Notes: a model not told the origin generated them from the letters alone. A stretch of 64,000 nt of DNA from VRUE01 sp963715625 (GCA_963715625.1 OY970260.1:806001-870000); one strand, 5' to 3'. Counted from the stretch's first letter, positions 51,973-60,377 are shown. Numbers and translations are program-made.

Positions 51973-52258
51973 CTACTCCGGGTCGGGCCGGACCAGGACC
52001 GTGTTCTGCGACGGCGATGATCTCGTCTGCCGGCAGGTCGGCGCGGTCGGCGTGTTCCCTGATCGCCGCCGCGCTCGTCGCCTGGTAGACGCAGACGGTG
52101 CCTACCGAGCCGCCGCCCTCGTCGAGGACGTAGCTGCGGATCCAGCGGATGTCGTCCGACATCTCCTCGTCTCCCACCTGGCGGGAGCGCATCGCCGCCT
52201 CTTCCAGCTCGGGCGCCGACTTCCAACCGCTGCGCCGAAGGATCACGTAGGTCTGCAT
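51973..52258 (-). pseudogene. DUF4242-like small protein, antisense inside the nuo operon, frameshifted
   Basis: ATG 52258 begins MQTYVILRRSGWKSAPELEE and continues IRWIRSYVLDEGGGSVGTVCVYQATSAAAIREHADRADLPADEIIAV, the DUF4242 pattern of small ferredoxin-fold proteins (a nickel-binding member is known in Streptomyces). One extra base at 52004-52005 hides the expected end; without it the protein finishes ADTVLVRPDPE and stops at 51973-51975, 94 residues. AGGGAGACACC precedes the start. It faces against the operon between nuoI and nuoJ. Confidence 0.78.
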
Positions 52259-52341
52259 GGTGTCTCCCTTTCGCTAGTGGGGCTCTCGTCCATCCAAGCA
52301 CCGAGCCGACCCGCCGTCAAAGAGCGGAGGGGCCGCCGGTA

Positions 52342-52962
52342 ATGGAAGCCGTCCTCTTCTTCGCCGCGGCGCTAGGCGCCCTCGGTGGCGCGGTCGGCGT
52401 CGTCGCCCTGCGCAACCCCTTCTACGGCGTACTCGCGCTGATCGTCCACCTCTTCTCCCTAGCCGTCCTCTTCCTCCTCCTCAGCGCCGCCTTCGTAGCC
52501 GCGGCCCAAGTAGTCGTCTACGCAGGCGCAGTCATGGTCCTCTACGTCTTCGTGGTCGCCTACGTCGGCGGCGACACCGAGCCCACCCGAGACCCGATCC
52601 CCGGCCAGCGCTTCCTAGCCCCCCTGATGGGCGCAGCTCTGTTCATAGAGCTCTCGATAGCCGTCCTCGGCTCCTCCCTCCTTGCCCTCGGCACCGACGG
52701 CCCCGATGTCGGTGCCGGCTTCGGCAACCCCGCCGCAATAGGAAAGCTCCTCCTAGAAGACTTCCTCCTCGCCTTCGAGGCCTCGTCGATCCTCCTGCTC
52801 CTAGCCGCCGTGGGCGCCGTAGTGCTCGCCGGCCGCCAGGGCACGCCTGAGGTGAGCCAGGGGGACGCGGGGGGGTCCTCAGAACGCTCGGCGGGAGCCT
52901 CGCTTGAGTGTTCTGAGGACCCCCCCGCGTCCCCCTCCCACGCCGGGGGTGCTCTGTCGTGA
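52342..52962 (+). CDS. nuoJ: NADH-quinone oxidoreductase subunit J
   Basis: 206 residues. Five membrane helices, with NPFYGVLALIVHLFSLAVLFLLLSAAFVAAAQVVVYAGAVMVLYVFVV in part characteristic of NuoJ (V-Y-A-G-A-x-M-V-L motif). The last 40 residues are not NuoJ-like: GDAGGSSERSAGASLECSED is encoded by PAL-A copy 3. GGAGGGGCCGCCGGTA precedes ATG 52342. Some CTA/ATA codons, rare elsewhere in the operon, occur here. Confidence 0.93.
   Translation: MEAVLFFAAALGALGGAVGVVALRNPFYGVLALIVHLFSLAVLFLLLSAAFVAAAQVVVYAGAVMVLYVFVVAYVGGDTEPTRDPIPGQRFLAPLMGAALFIELSIAVLGSSLLALGTDGPDVGAGFGNPAAIGKLLLEDFLLAFEASSILLLLAAVGAVVLAGRQGTPEVSQGDAGGSSERSAGASLECSEDPPASPSHAGGALS
52860..52935. repeat. PAL-A palindrome, copy 3, in frame at the end of nuoJ
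   Basis: Perfect 26-bp arms (52860-52885 with 52910-52935; outer GGGGGACGCGGGGGGG...), core in reverse orientation. It adds about 25 residues before the nuoJ stop, which still overlaps the nuoK GTG. Confidence 0.92.
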
Positions 52963-53258
52963 ACATCGAGTGGTACGTGGTGCTTTCCAGCCTGCTGTTC
53001 GCCGTGGGAGCTATGGGGATCCTGATTCGGCGAAGCCCGATCGTGATTCTCCTGTGCCTTGAGCTGATGTTGAACGCCGGGAACCTGGCGCTGGTGGCGT
53101 TCAGCAGGATGGTCGGGAATCAGGAGGGGCAGGTCTTCGCGATCGTCGTGATGGTCGTCGCCGCCTGCGAGGTGGTCATCGGCCTCGGGCTGATCGTGGC
53201 GATCTTCAGGCGCAAGCTGCCGCTGGACGTCGATCAGCTGAGGGAGTTGCGCGGATGA
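52959..53258 (+). CDS. nuoK: NADH-quinone oxidoreductase subunit K
   Basis: 99 residues from GTG 52959 (GTGA overlap with nuoJ). Three membrane helices; the conserved glutamates in LLCLELMLNAGNLALVAF and VAACEVVIGLGLIVAIFR belong to the proton path. The C terminus overlaps nuoL by 4 bp. Confidence 0.95.
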   Translation: MNIEWYVVLSSLLFAVGAMGILIRRSPIVILLCLELMLNAGNLALVAFSRMVGNQEGQVFAIVVMVVAACEVVIGLGLIVAIFRRKLPLDVDQLRELRG

Positions 53259-55264
53259 GCGCCACGGCTTGGTGCTGGCTCGTCCTGCTCTTCCCGCTGC
53301 TGGGGTCGATCGTTATCGCGCTCGGCTACCAAGTGCTGCCCGCCAAGACCGCGGGGGTCATTGGCACGGCTGCAATCGGAGTGGCGTTTGCTTGCGGCGT
53401 CGCGGCTTTGATCAGCCTGCTCGGGGAAGACCCGGAGGCTCGTCACCATGCGTCTTCGCTCTGGGACTACGCCAGCGTCGCCGGGCTCGACATCAAGCTG
53501 GGGATCTACGTCGACCCGCTCTCGGTCTTCATGGTCCTGGTTGTCACCGGGGTCTCGACCCTGATCCACCTCTACTCGTTCGGCTACATGCAGTCCGACG
53601 AGGGCTACCACCGCTTCTTCAGCTACCTCAACTTCTTCGTCTTCTCGATGCTGCTGCTGATCCTCGCCGGCAACTTCGTGCTGCTGATCGTCGGCTGGGC
53701 CTTCGTCGGCTTCGCCTCCTACGCCCTGATCAGCTTCTGGTACCGGCGCACGACCGCGACCAAGGCGGGGATGAAGGCCTTCGTGATCAACGTCGTCGGC
53801 GACATCGGCCTCGTCCTCGCCGCCCTCCTGATCTTCCGCGAACTCGGGACCTTCGACTACGGCGAGGTCTTCGCCAGGGCGCCGGAGGTCTTCAGCACCA
53901 ACGAGTGGACGATCACGGCGATCTGCCTGCTGCTGCTCGTCGGCGCCTTCGCCAAGTCGGCGCAGCTGCCCTTCCACACCTGGCTGCCCGACGCGATGGA
54001 GGGCCCGACCCCGGTCTCCGCGCTGATCCACGCGGCGACGATGGTCACGGCCGGCGTCTACCTGATAGCCCGCACCCACGTCCTCTTCGGCCTCGCCCCG
54101 ACCGCCGCCGACATCGCCGCCTTCACCGGTCTGGCGACGCTGCTCGTCGCGGGGACGATCGCGATCGCGATGACCGACCTGAAGCGGGCGATCGCCTACT
54201 CGACGATGAGCCAGATCGGCTACATGATCATGGGCGTCTCGATCGGCGCCTTCTCGGCCGGCCTCTTCCACCTGATGACCCACGCCTTCTTCAAGGCGCT
54301 GCTCTTCATGGCGGCCGGCTCGATCATCTCGGCGATGGCCAACCGCCAGGACATCGACCGGATGAGCGGCTTCTGGAAGGCGATGCGCTTCACCTCGCTG
54401 ATGCTGCTGATCGGCGGCTTGGCGCTGGCCGCATTCCCGCTCACCTCGGGCTTCTTCTCCAAGGACTCGATCCTCGCCTACGCCGAGGCGCGCGGCGGGA
54501 TGTACTTCTGGATGGCGATCGGCGGCTACGTCGGCGCCTTCCTCACCGCGCTCTACACCTTCCGCCTGATCTTCCGGGTGCTGCCCGGCGGGCCGTGCCC
54601 CGAGGCGCAGGAGCTGATCGAGACCGGGCACCTGCACCATGGCGAGCCGATCAACCCGGCCAACGAAGAGCTCGAGGACCCCGACGTCGGCTTCCCCGGC
54701 GCCCACCACCACATCGCCGAGCAGTCCAAGCCGATGGCGGTGGCGATGGCGGTGCTCGCCTTCGGCGCCCTCTTCGCCGGCCTGATCCAGGTCCCCGGCG
54801 TCACCGACGTGCTCTTCACATGGCTCGAGCCGGTCTTCGCCAACTCGGAGCTGAGCCACATCCACCCGAGCGTCGCCGCCGAGTGGCGCGGCCTGGCGAT
54901 CGGTGGCGCGATCTCGCTGCTCGGCATCGCCACCGCCTACCTGCTCTGGGCGAGGCGGCCGGAGCTGCCGGGCCTCTTCCGCGAGCGGCTGCGCCCCGTC
55001 TACCTGCTCGCGGTCAACAAGTGGTACTTCGACGAGGCGATCGACTTCCTGATCGTGCGCCCGGCGCTGGCGATCGGCCGCTTCGCCGACCGCACCTTCG
55101 AGCGCGTCGTCGTCGACGGGCTCGTCAACGGCACCGAAGACGTGGTCAGCGCCAGCGGCCGCGTCGTCCGCCTCGCGCAGAGCGGCTTCGTCCGCGGCTA
55201 CGCGCTGCTCCTGATCGCCGGCTTTGCCGGCCTCGCCCTCTACTTCCTCTTGTCCAGCCAATGA
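53255..55264 (+). CDS. nuoL: NADH-quinone oxidoreductase subunit L
   Basis: 669 residues, about 16 membrane helices, an antiporter-like proton pump. Key blocks: GWAFVGFASYALISFWYRR, LPFHTWLPDAMEGPTPVSAL with the essential lysine region before it, and the long C-terminal lateral helix around residues 560-640. The histidine-rich loop HLHHGEPINPANEELED and AHHHIAEQSK (about 450-490) is notable. Stop lies in an ATGA with the short frame through PAL-I. Confidence 0.95.
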   Translation: MSATAWCWLVLLFPLLGSIVIALGYQVLPAKTAGVIGTAAIGVAFACGVAALISLLGEDPEARHHASSLWDYASVAGLDIKLGIYVDPLSVFMVLVVTGVSTLIHLYSFGYMQSDEGYHRFFSYLNFFVFSMLLLILAGNFVLLIVGWAFVGFASYALISFWYRRTTATKAGMKAFVINVVGDIGLVLAALLIFRELGTFDYGEVFARAPEVFSTNEWTITAICLLLLVGAFAKSAQLPFHTWLPDAMEGPTPVSALIHAATMVTAGVYLIARTHVLFGLAPTAADIAAFTGLATLLVAGTIAIAMTDLKRAIAYSTMSQIGYMIMGVSIGAFSAGLFHLMTHAFFKALLFMAAGSIISAMANRQDIDRMSGFWKAMRFTSLMLLIGGLALAAFPLTSGFFSKDSILAYAEARGGMYFWMAIGGYVGAFLTALYTFRLIFRVLPGGPCPEAQELIETGHLHHGEPINPANEELEDPDVGFPGAHHHIAEQSKPMAVAMAVLAFGALFAGLIQVPGVTDVLFTWLEPVFANSELSHIHPSVAAEWRGLAIGGAISLLGIATAYLLWARRPELPGLFRERLRPVYLLAVNKWYFDEAIDFLIVRPALAIGRFADRTFERVVVDGLVNGTEDVVSASGRVVRLAQSGFVRGYALLLIAGFAGLALYFLLSSQ

Positions 55265-55317
55265 CCGCGAAACTCGCAAGCGTGCATCTCTGGTTCTTCG
55301 CGCCGCGAGTTTCGCGG
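55265..55317. repeat. PAL-I palindrome between nuoL and nuoM
   Basis: Perfect 13-bp arms CCGCGAAACTCGC (55265-55277) with 55305-55317. From ATG 55261 (overlapping the nuoL stop) a 23-codon frame, MTAKLASVHLWFFAPRVSRE..., ends at TGA 55330-55332, overlapping the nuoM ATG. Confidence 0.85.
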
Positions 55318-55328
55318 GAGGCGATGCG

Positions 55329-56894
55329 ATGACCAACTCGCTGCTCTGGACACCGCTCGTCTTCGGCCTCCTCGGCCTCGCCGTGCCGCGCCGCCTGGCC
55401 GGCTGGTGGGCGACGCTGGGGACCGCCGTGACGCTCGGCATCGCGATCTCCCTGCTCGCCGGCTTCGACTCCGGCGCCGCGGGCCTGCAGGACACGGTCG
55501 ACGTCAACTGGATCCCCGGCCTCGGCGTCGACTACAGCCTCGGCGTTGACGGGCTCAACCTCTTCCTGGTCCTGCTGACGGCGGTGCTCTGGACCGCGGG
55601 GACCGCGTTCGCGGCCTTCCGCGAGCAGGAGCGCCCGCACCTCTTCTTCCTGATGATGCTGCTCGGCGAGACGGCGACCCTGGGCGCCTTCCTGGCTCAG
55701 GACCTGCTCCTCTTCGTCCTCTTCTTCGACCTGATGCTGGTGCCGTTCTACTTCCTCTTCGGCGCCTGGGGCAGCGGCCGCGAGGACGGCCCGACCGCAG
55801 CGTCGGCGACGCTGAAGATGATCGTCTACACGCTGATCGGCTCGCTGCTGATGCTGGTCGCGGCGATCGCCACCGCGATCATCGCCGCCGACGGCGGCCA
55901 GATCAGCTTCTCGATCGCCGAGCTCGCCCAGCAGCCGATCGCCGAGGGCAGCCAGCGCTGGATCTTCTGGTTCTTCGCCGCCGCCTTCCTGGTCAAGATG
56001 CCGGCCTTCCTCCTGCACGGCTGGATGCCAGACGCCTACCGGGCGGCGCCGCTGCCGGTGCTGGCGGTCTTCTCCGGCGTTCTGGCCAAGGTCGGCGCCT
56101 ACGGCTTCCTGCGCGTCGTGCTGCCGCTCTTCCCCGACGCGACGGTGGAATTCCAGGAGGTCGTGCTGGTGATCGCCCTCGCCTCGATCCTCTACGGCTC
56201 GGCGATGGCCTTCACCCAGACCAACGTGAGGCTGGTCGCCGGCTACTCCTCGGTGGCCCAGCTCGGCTTCATCACCGCCGGCATCTTCGCGCTTTCCGCC
56301 GACGGGGCGGACGGGGCGGTGCTGCAGATGGTCAACCACGGCCTCGTCGTCGCGCCGCTGCTGGTGATCGTCGCGATCCTCGCCGAGCGCAGCGGCACCG
56401 AGGACCTCCGAGAAATGGGTGGAATGGCAATGAAGGCACCCGTTCTCGCCGCTCTCTTCCTAATCGTCACTCTCGCCACGCTGGCAATGCCAGGGTCAGC
56501 GAATTTCGTCGGCGAGTTCTACATCCTCAACGGCCTCTTCGACTCGAAGATCGTCTTCGCTTGCGTGGCAATCACCGGGGTAGCGATGTCCGCCTACTAC
56601 GCCCTGCGCCTCTACCAACGCACCATGCACAACCGCCGCCCGGAGGGGTTCGAATCGCGTGAGATCTCCTGGCGCGACGGTGTCGTCCTGGTCCCGCTGG
56701 TGCTCTGCATCCTGGGCTTGGCGCTGTATCCGCAGCTGATCCTCTCGCGGACCGATGACTCGGTCTCCCAAACCGTCGCGGCCGTGGAAGGGCCGTCGGG
56801 GGGGTCTGCCAAAACACTCAAGCGAGGCTCCCGCCGAGCGTTTTGGCAGACCCCCCCGACGGCCCACCCCCGCCCCGAATCGGAGCAGCAGTGA
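55329..56894 (+). CDS. nuoM: NADH-quinone oxidoreductase subunit M
   Basis: 521 residues, about 14 membrane helices; antiporter-like. Blocks PFYFLFGAWGSGR, FLVKMPAFLLHGWMPDAYRA (with the pumping lysine) and LVAGYSSVAQLGFITAGIF are typical. The final 35 residues include PAL-A copy 4 (SGGSAKTLKRGSRRAFWQTP), beyond the last helix. Start ATG 55329 is coupled to the PAL-I frame. Stop overlaps the nuoN GTG. Confidence 0.94.
   Translation: MTNSLLWTPLVFGLLGLAVPRRLAGWWATLGTAVTLGIAISLLAGFDSGAAGLQDTVDVNWIPGLGVDYSLGVDGLNLFLVLLTAVLWTAGTAFAAFREQERPHLFFLMMLLGETATLGAFLAQDLLLFVLFFDLMLVPFYFLFGAWGSGREDGPTAASATLKMIVYTLIGSLLMLVAAIATAIIAADGGQISFSIAELAQQPIAEGSQRWIFWFFAAAFLVKMPAFLLHGWMPDAYRAAPLPVLAVFSGVLAKVGAYGFLRVVLPLFPDATVEFQEVVLVIALASILYGSAMAFTQTNVRLVAGYSSVAQLGFITAGIFALSADGADGAVLQMVNHGLVVAPLLVIVAILAERSGTEDLREMGGMAMKAPVLAALFLIVTLATLAMPGSANFVGEFYILNGLFDSKIVFACVAITGVAMSAYYALRLYQRTMHNRRPEGFESREISWRDGVVLVPLVLCILGLALYPQLILSRTDDSVSQTVAAVEGPSGGSAKTLKRGSRRAFWQTPPTAHPRPESEQQ
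56790..56865. repeat. PAL-A palindrome, copy 4, in frame at the end of nuoM
   Basis: Perfect 26-bp arms (56790-56815 with 56840-56865; outer GGGCCGTCGGGGGGG...), core ACTCAAGCGAGGCTCCCG. Read in a different frame from copy 2, still without a stop. Confidence 0.92.
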
Positions 56895-58399
56895 ACTTCC
56901 ATGCGCCACATATCGACTACGCAGGACTGTCGCCAGTCTTGGCGCTGACCGTAGGGCTCTGTGTCGTCCTGCTGACTGCTGTGTTCAAGCCACTGCGGCG
57001 CACGGCTTCGGGACTGACGCTGATCACTCTTGCAGCCACCGCGGGGCTGCTGATCTGGCAGTGGAACGAGAAGACCAGCCTCGTCGCCGGCGCCCTGCGG
57101 CTCGACGACTTCGCGATCGCCATCTCGCTGATTGCGATCCTCACCGCCGCCTTCGCCGTCTTCCTCTCGATCCGCGAGCCCGCCGCCGACCAGGTCGGCT
57201 CGGGGGAGTACCACGCGCTCCTGCTCGGCTCGGTCCTGGGGATGGTCTTGCTGGCCCAGGCCCAGAACCTCGTCTCCTTCTTCGTTGCGATCGAGACCCT
57301 CTCGATCCCGCTCTACATCCTCTGCGCCGCCAACCTGCGGCGCGAGAAGTCGCTCGAGTCGGGACTGAAGTACCTGATCGTCGGCTCGCTCGGCTCCGCG
57401 ACCCTGCTCTACGGGATGGCCTTCCTCTACGGGGGCTCCGGCTCGACCGGCTTCGAGGGGATCGCGGCCGGGATCTCGCAGAAGGGCGTGCTCGGCGATC
57501 CGCTGATCCTCGTCGGCATCGCCCTCACCGCGGTCGGGCTCGCCTTCAAGACCTCGGTCGCCCCCTTCCACCAGTGGACGCCGGACGTCTACGAGGGCGC
57601 ACCGACGCCGATCACCGGCTTCATGGCGGTTGCGACCAAGGCGGCGGCCTTCGCCGTCTTCGTCCGCTTCTTCCTCGTTGCGCTGGTGCCGCAGGCGAGC
57701 GAGTGGCAACCGGCCCTCGCCGTGCTCGCCGCGATCTCGATCGTCGTCGGCAACGTCGGCGCGCTCAGGCAGGACTCGCTCAAGCGCCTGCTCGGCTACT
57801 CCGGCGTCGCCCAGGCCGGGTACATCCTCGGCGGCCTCGTCGTCCTCAATTTGACCGGCTTCGCCGCGCTCGTCTTCTACCTGGCCGGCTACGCCTTCAT
57901 GAACCTCGCCGCCTTCGCCGTGATCGTCGCCCGCGAGCGCGAGACCCCCTACGGCGACGACATCCGCGCCGTGCAGGGCCTGGGCGCCGAGCGGCCCCAG
58001 CTCGCCTGGCCGCTGACGATCTCGATGCTCGGCCTCGCCGGGCTGCCGGCGACGGTCGGCTTCATCGGCAAGCTCTACCTGATCGAGGCCCTGGTCGAGG
58101 GCGAATACACCTGGCTCGCGGTCTTCATCGCCGCCGGCACGATGATCTCGCTCGCCTACTACCTGCGGGTGGTGGCGGCGATGTGGATGCGCCCGGAGGC
58201 CGAGGCGGCCGGGGCGACGCCCGCGATCGCCGGCGCCTCCCCCGAAGCCGACCCGATCGACCCCGAGGCGGGCCGTCGCCTCCACCTCGTCGCCCCGGCC
58301 CTGCTCGCCGCCGCCGCGGTCGTCTTCTTCGGCATCGTCCCCCAGCCCCTGGTCGAGTTCGCCGAATACGCCGCCGCCTCGCTGTTCGAATTTCACTAG
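56891..58399 (+). CDS. nuoN: NADH-quinone oxidoreductase subunit N
   Basis: 502 residues from GTG 56891 (GTGA overlap). About 14 membrane helices; VSFFVAIETLSIPLYILCA, FKTSVAPFHQWTPDVYEGAP and GYSGVAQAGYILGGL are antiporter-like blocks with the essential lysine. Its TAG stop (58397-58399) lies within the 6-bp target duplication of the IS element that follows, so the last codon and stop abut the IS directly and the product is still complete. Confidence 0.95.
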   Translation: MNFHAPHIDYAGLSPVLALTVGLCVVLLTAVFKPLRRTASGLTLITLAATAGLLIWQWNEKTSLVAGALRLDDFAIAISLIAILTAAFAVFLSIREPAADQVGSGEYHALLLGSVLGMVLLAQAQNLVSFFVAIETLSIPLYILCAANLRREKSLESGLKYLIVGSLGSATLLYGMAFLYGGSGSTGFEGIAAGISQKGVLGDPLILVGIALTAVGLAFKTSVAPFHQWTPDVYEGAPTPITGFMAVATKAAAFAVFVRFFLVALVPQASEWQPALAVLAAISIVVGNVGALRQDSLKRLLGYSGVAQAGYILGGLVVLNLTGFAALVFYLAGYAFMNLAAFAVIVARERETPYGDDIRAVQGLGAERPQLAWPLTISMLGLAGLPATVGFIGKLYLIEALVEGEYTWLAVFIAAGTMISLAYYLRVVAAMWMRPEAEAAGATPAIAGASPEADPIDPEAGRRLHLVAPALLAAAAVVFFGIVPQPLVEFAEYAAASLFEFH

Positions 58400-60347
58400 G
58401 CCGAAGTTACCCCCCGACGCCCGCCCGAATTCGGCTTGAGCAGTGAGGATCGCCGCTTTCACGGCTGTCTCGTTCGTGTCTACGCGTGCTTGGGGATGCG
58501 CTCGATCAGCTCCAGCGCCCGCGCCTGGAGCTCGTTGGGCTCGCTGAGCTGCTCGAAGCTGGCCTCGGCGCCCTCGACGCGGATCGTGTTGCGGGTGCGC
58601 AGGGAGAGCTCATCGATCAGGCTCTCGAAGCTGTGGGGCGTCTCCCCGCGCGAGGTGCGCTTGGCGCGCGCCTTGCCGGTGGCGGCGGCCGAGCGCTTCG
58701 CCTTGGCGACCGGATCCGCCTGCGCCGGCGGGCACTCGTCGCGGAAGGTCAGCTCCGCCCATGCCTCGCGCAGGTGCCACTCCAGGTAGTAGGAGAGCAT
58801 GCAGCAGAAGATGTGGGCGCGGACCCGGTCCTCGAGGCGGTGGTGGATGGGCCGGACCTCCAGCGGCCCCTTCAGGGTGCGGAAGGCGCGCTCTGCCCAC
58901 TTCAGCTGCTTGTAGGAGGTGACTACGCCGGGGGTGTCCAGCTCGCCGCCGGGGACGGAGGTGCGCAGCGCGTAGATCCCGTCGAGGGCCGCCTCGGCGG
59001 CGACCTGCGCCTGCTTGCGGGAGAAGGTGAAGCAGGCGTCGGTGATCTGCACCTCGAAGTGCTTCTTGACCTTGTAGCGCTTCAAGGCCGGGCCGACCGC
59101 GAGGCCGATCTCGGCGGCGCCTTTGAGCGTGCCGGCCGCAGCGCGCTCTGCGATCTCCCCCAGGCCGCGCTCGGTGGCAGCCAGCAGCTCCTCTCGCTTT
59201 CTCGCCCGCTCCTCGCCGACCAGGGGATTGCGGCAGAGGACGAGCCGCTCGCCGGGGTAGGCATCCGATTCGATCTCGGCCAGGTTGGTCTCGTCGAGGA
59301 GTGAGAGCTGCAGGTCGCCCTCCTTGACCAGCTTCTTCACCGCCGGCGCTTTCAGCGCCGTGATCCAGGCGACCCCCTCCGCCTCTCCCATCGTCTCCAG
59401 GTTGGCCTTTGTCGCCATGCCGCGGTCGGAGACGACGATCACCGTGGCGAGCCCGAAGCGCTCCTTCAGCTTGGCGACCTGGGCGGGCAGGGTCGCGTGG
59501 TCGTTGAGGTTGCCCTCGAAGACCTCGATCGCGACCGGGCGTCCCTGCCGGTCACAGAGCAGGCCGTAGGTGATCTGCAGGGTGCCCGGTCGCCCGTCGC
59601 GCGAGTAGCCGAGCGCCGCCAGCGGGCAGGTCCTGCCCTCGAAGTAGGAGGAGGAGACGTCATAGAGGACCAGGGTGCCGTCGGTGAGGTGGCGGGTGGC
59701 GAGGCGGTCCTCGATCTTCCCCTGGCGCTCGCAGAGCCAGTCCATCGCCGCGTAGAGGTCGTCTTGGTCAGCGCTCCCCACGCCGAGCGAGGAGCCGAGC
59801 GTCGACTGGCCCAGGGCTCGCACGGTGGCGAGCTTGGAGCCGGGCTCCAGGACCCGCTGGCAGATCATCGCCAGGGCGAGGTCGCGCTCTTTGGAGGGGG
59901 AGCGGTCGAGCAGGCGGGGCAGGCCGAGGCGGCGAGCGGCCCCCAGCACCGCTTCGGCGTGCCCGGTGGGGAGGCTGTGCGTCACCTCGAGCCCCTCGTC
60001 TGCCACCAGCAGCGTCTTGCCGGCGAGGACCGCCCTGATCGCGGCGATCGCCTCCGGTGGCAGGTGGGAGAGGTTGGCGAGCGTCTGCTTCTTCACCTTG
60101 CCGCCCTCGCGGTAGGAGCGGCGCAACAGCTGCGAGTGGTACTCGCGATCACCGCGCTTGACCGTGTTCGTGACCACGTGCATAGCGCCTGTCGGCCTTG
60201 CCTTTCTGCCCATACCACGAACCTATCACTACCTTCGGACGGATAGTCGTGACTACGTTTGACAAGGTGCAAACACCGGCAATCCCGCACGGGAAGCAGG
60301 ATTCAGCCCACTCAGCGGCTCAGTGGGCGGGGTAACTTCGGACTAGG
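58395..60347. mobile_element. IS1634-like insertion sequence with target duplication
   Basis: The element proper is 58401-60341 (1,941 bp). Its ends are perfect 13-bp inverted repeats, CCGAAGTTACCCC at 58401-58413 and the complement at 60329-60341. It is flanked by a direct repeat ACTAGG (58395-58400 and 60342-60347), the target-site duplication. It carries one transposase gene in reverse orientation. The intact ends and duplication suggest a recent insertion. Confidence 0.92.
58480..60213 (-). CDS. DDE transposase, IS1634-like (IS4-related)
   Basis: 577 residues. Catalytic triad candidates: D in VLYDVSSSYFEG, D in VIVVSDRGMATKANLE, and E in KQLKWAERAFRTLKGPLEVR, the last resembling the Y-x6-E-x6-K signature. 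IHHRLEDRVRAHIFCCMLSYYLEWHL is typical of the IS1634 group's C-terminal part. Full-length frame, no stop. Start ATG 60213; ATG 60183 is an alternative. Lies inside perfect terminal repeats, so probably active or recently so. Confidence 0.92.
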   Translation of the reverse strand: MGRKARPTGAMHVVTNTVKRGDREYHSQLLRRSYREGGKVKKQTLANLSHLPPEAIAAIRAVLAGKTLLVADEGLEVTHSLPTGHAEAVLGAARRLGLPRLLDRSPSKERDLALAMICQRVLEPGSKLATVRALGQSTLGSSLGVGSADQDDLYAAMDWLCERQGKIEDRLATRHLTDGTLVLYDVSSSYFEGRTCPLAALGYSRDGRPGTLQITYGLLCDRQGRPVAIEVFEGNLNDHATLPAQVAKLKERFGLATVIVVSDRGMATKANLETMGEAEGVAWITALKAPAVKKLVKEGDLQLSLLDETNLAEIESDAYPGERLVLCRNPLVGEERARKREELLAATERGLGEIAERAAAGTLKGAAEIGLAVGPALKRYKVKKHFEVQITDACFTFSRKQAQVAAEAALDGIYALRTSVPGGELDTPGVVTSYKQLKWAERAFRTLKGPLEVRPIHHRLEDRVRAHIFCCMLSYYLEWHLREAWAELTFRDECPPAQADPVAKAKRSAAATGKARAKRTSRGETPHSFESLIDELSLRTRNTIRVEGAEASFEQLSEPNELQARALELIERIPKHA

Positions 60348-60377
60348 AACTCGACGGGTCAATAGGATCGGTCGGCG

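Noticed and set aside
53234..55507. 757-codon open frame antisense to nuoL
   Set aside because: Low-complexity Arg/Glu/Val/Gly sequence mirroring nuoL codons; nuoL is unmistakable in the sense frame.
30793..56865. PAL-A copies as ordinary rho-independent terminators
   Set aside because: Three of five copies are inside coding frames, none is followed by a T-run, and the arms are much longer than terminators; a terminator role for the intergenic copies stays possible but does not explain the family.
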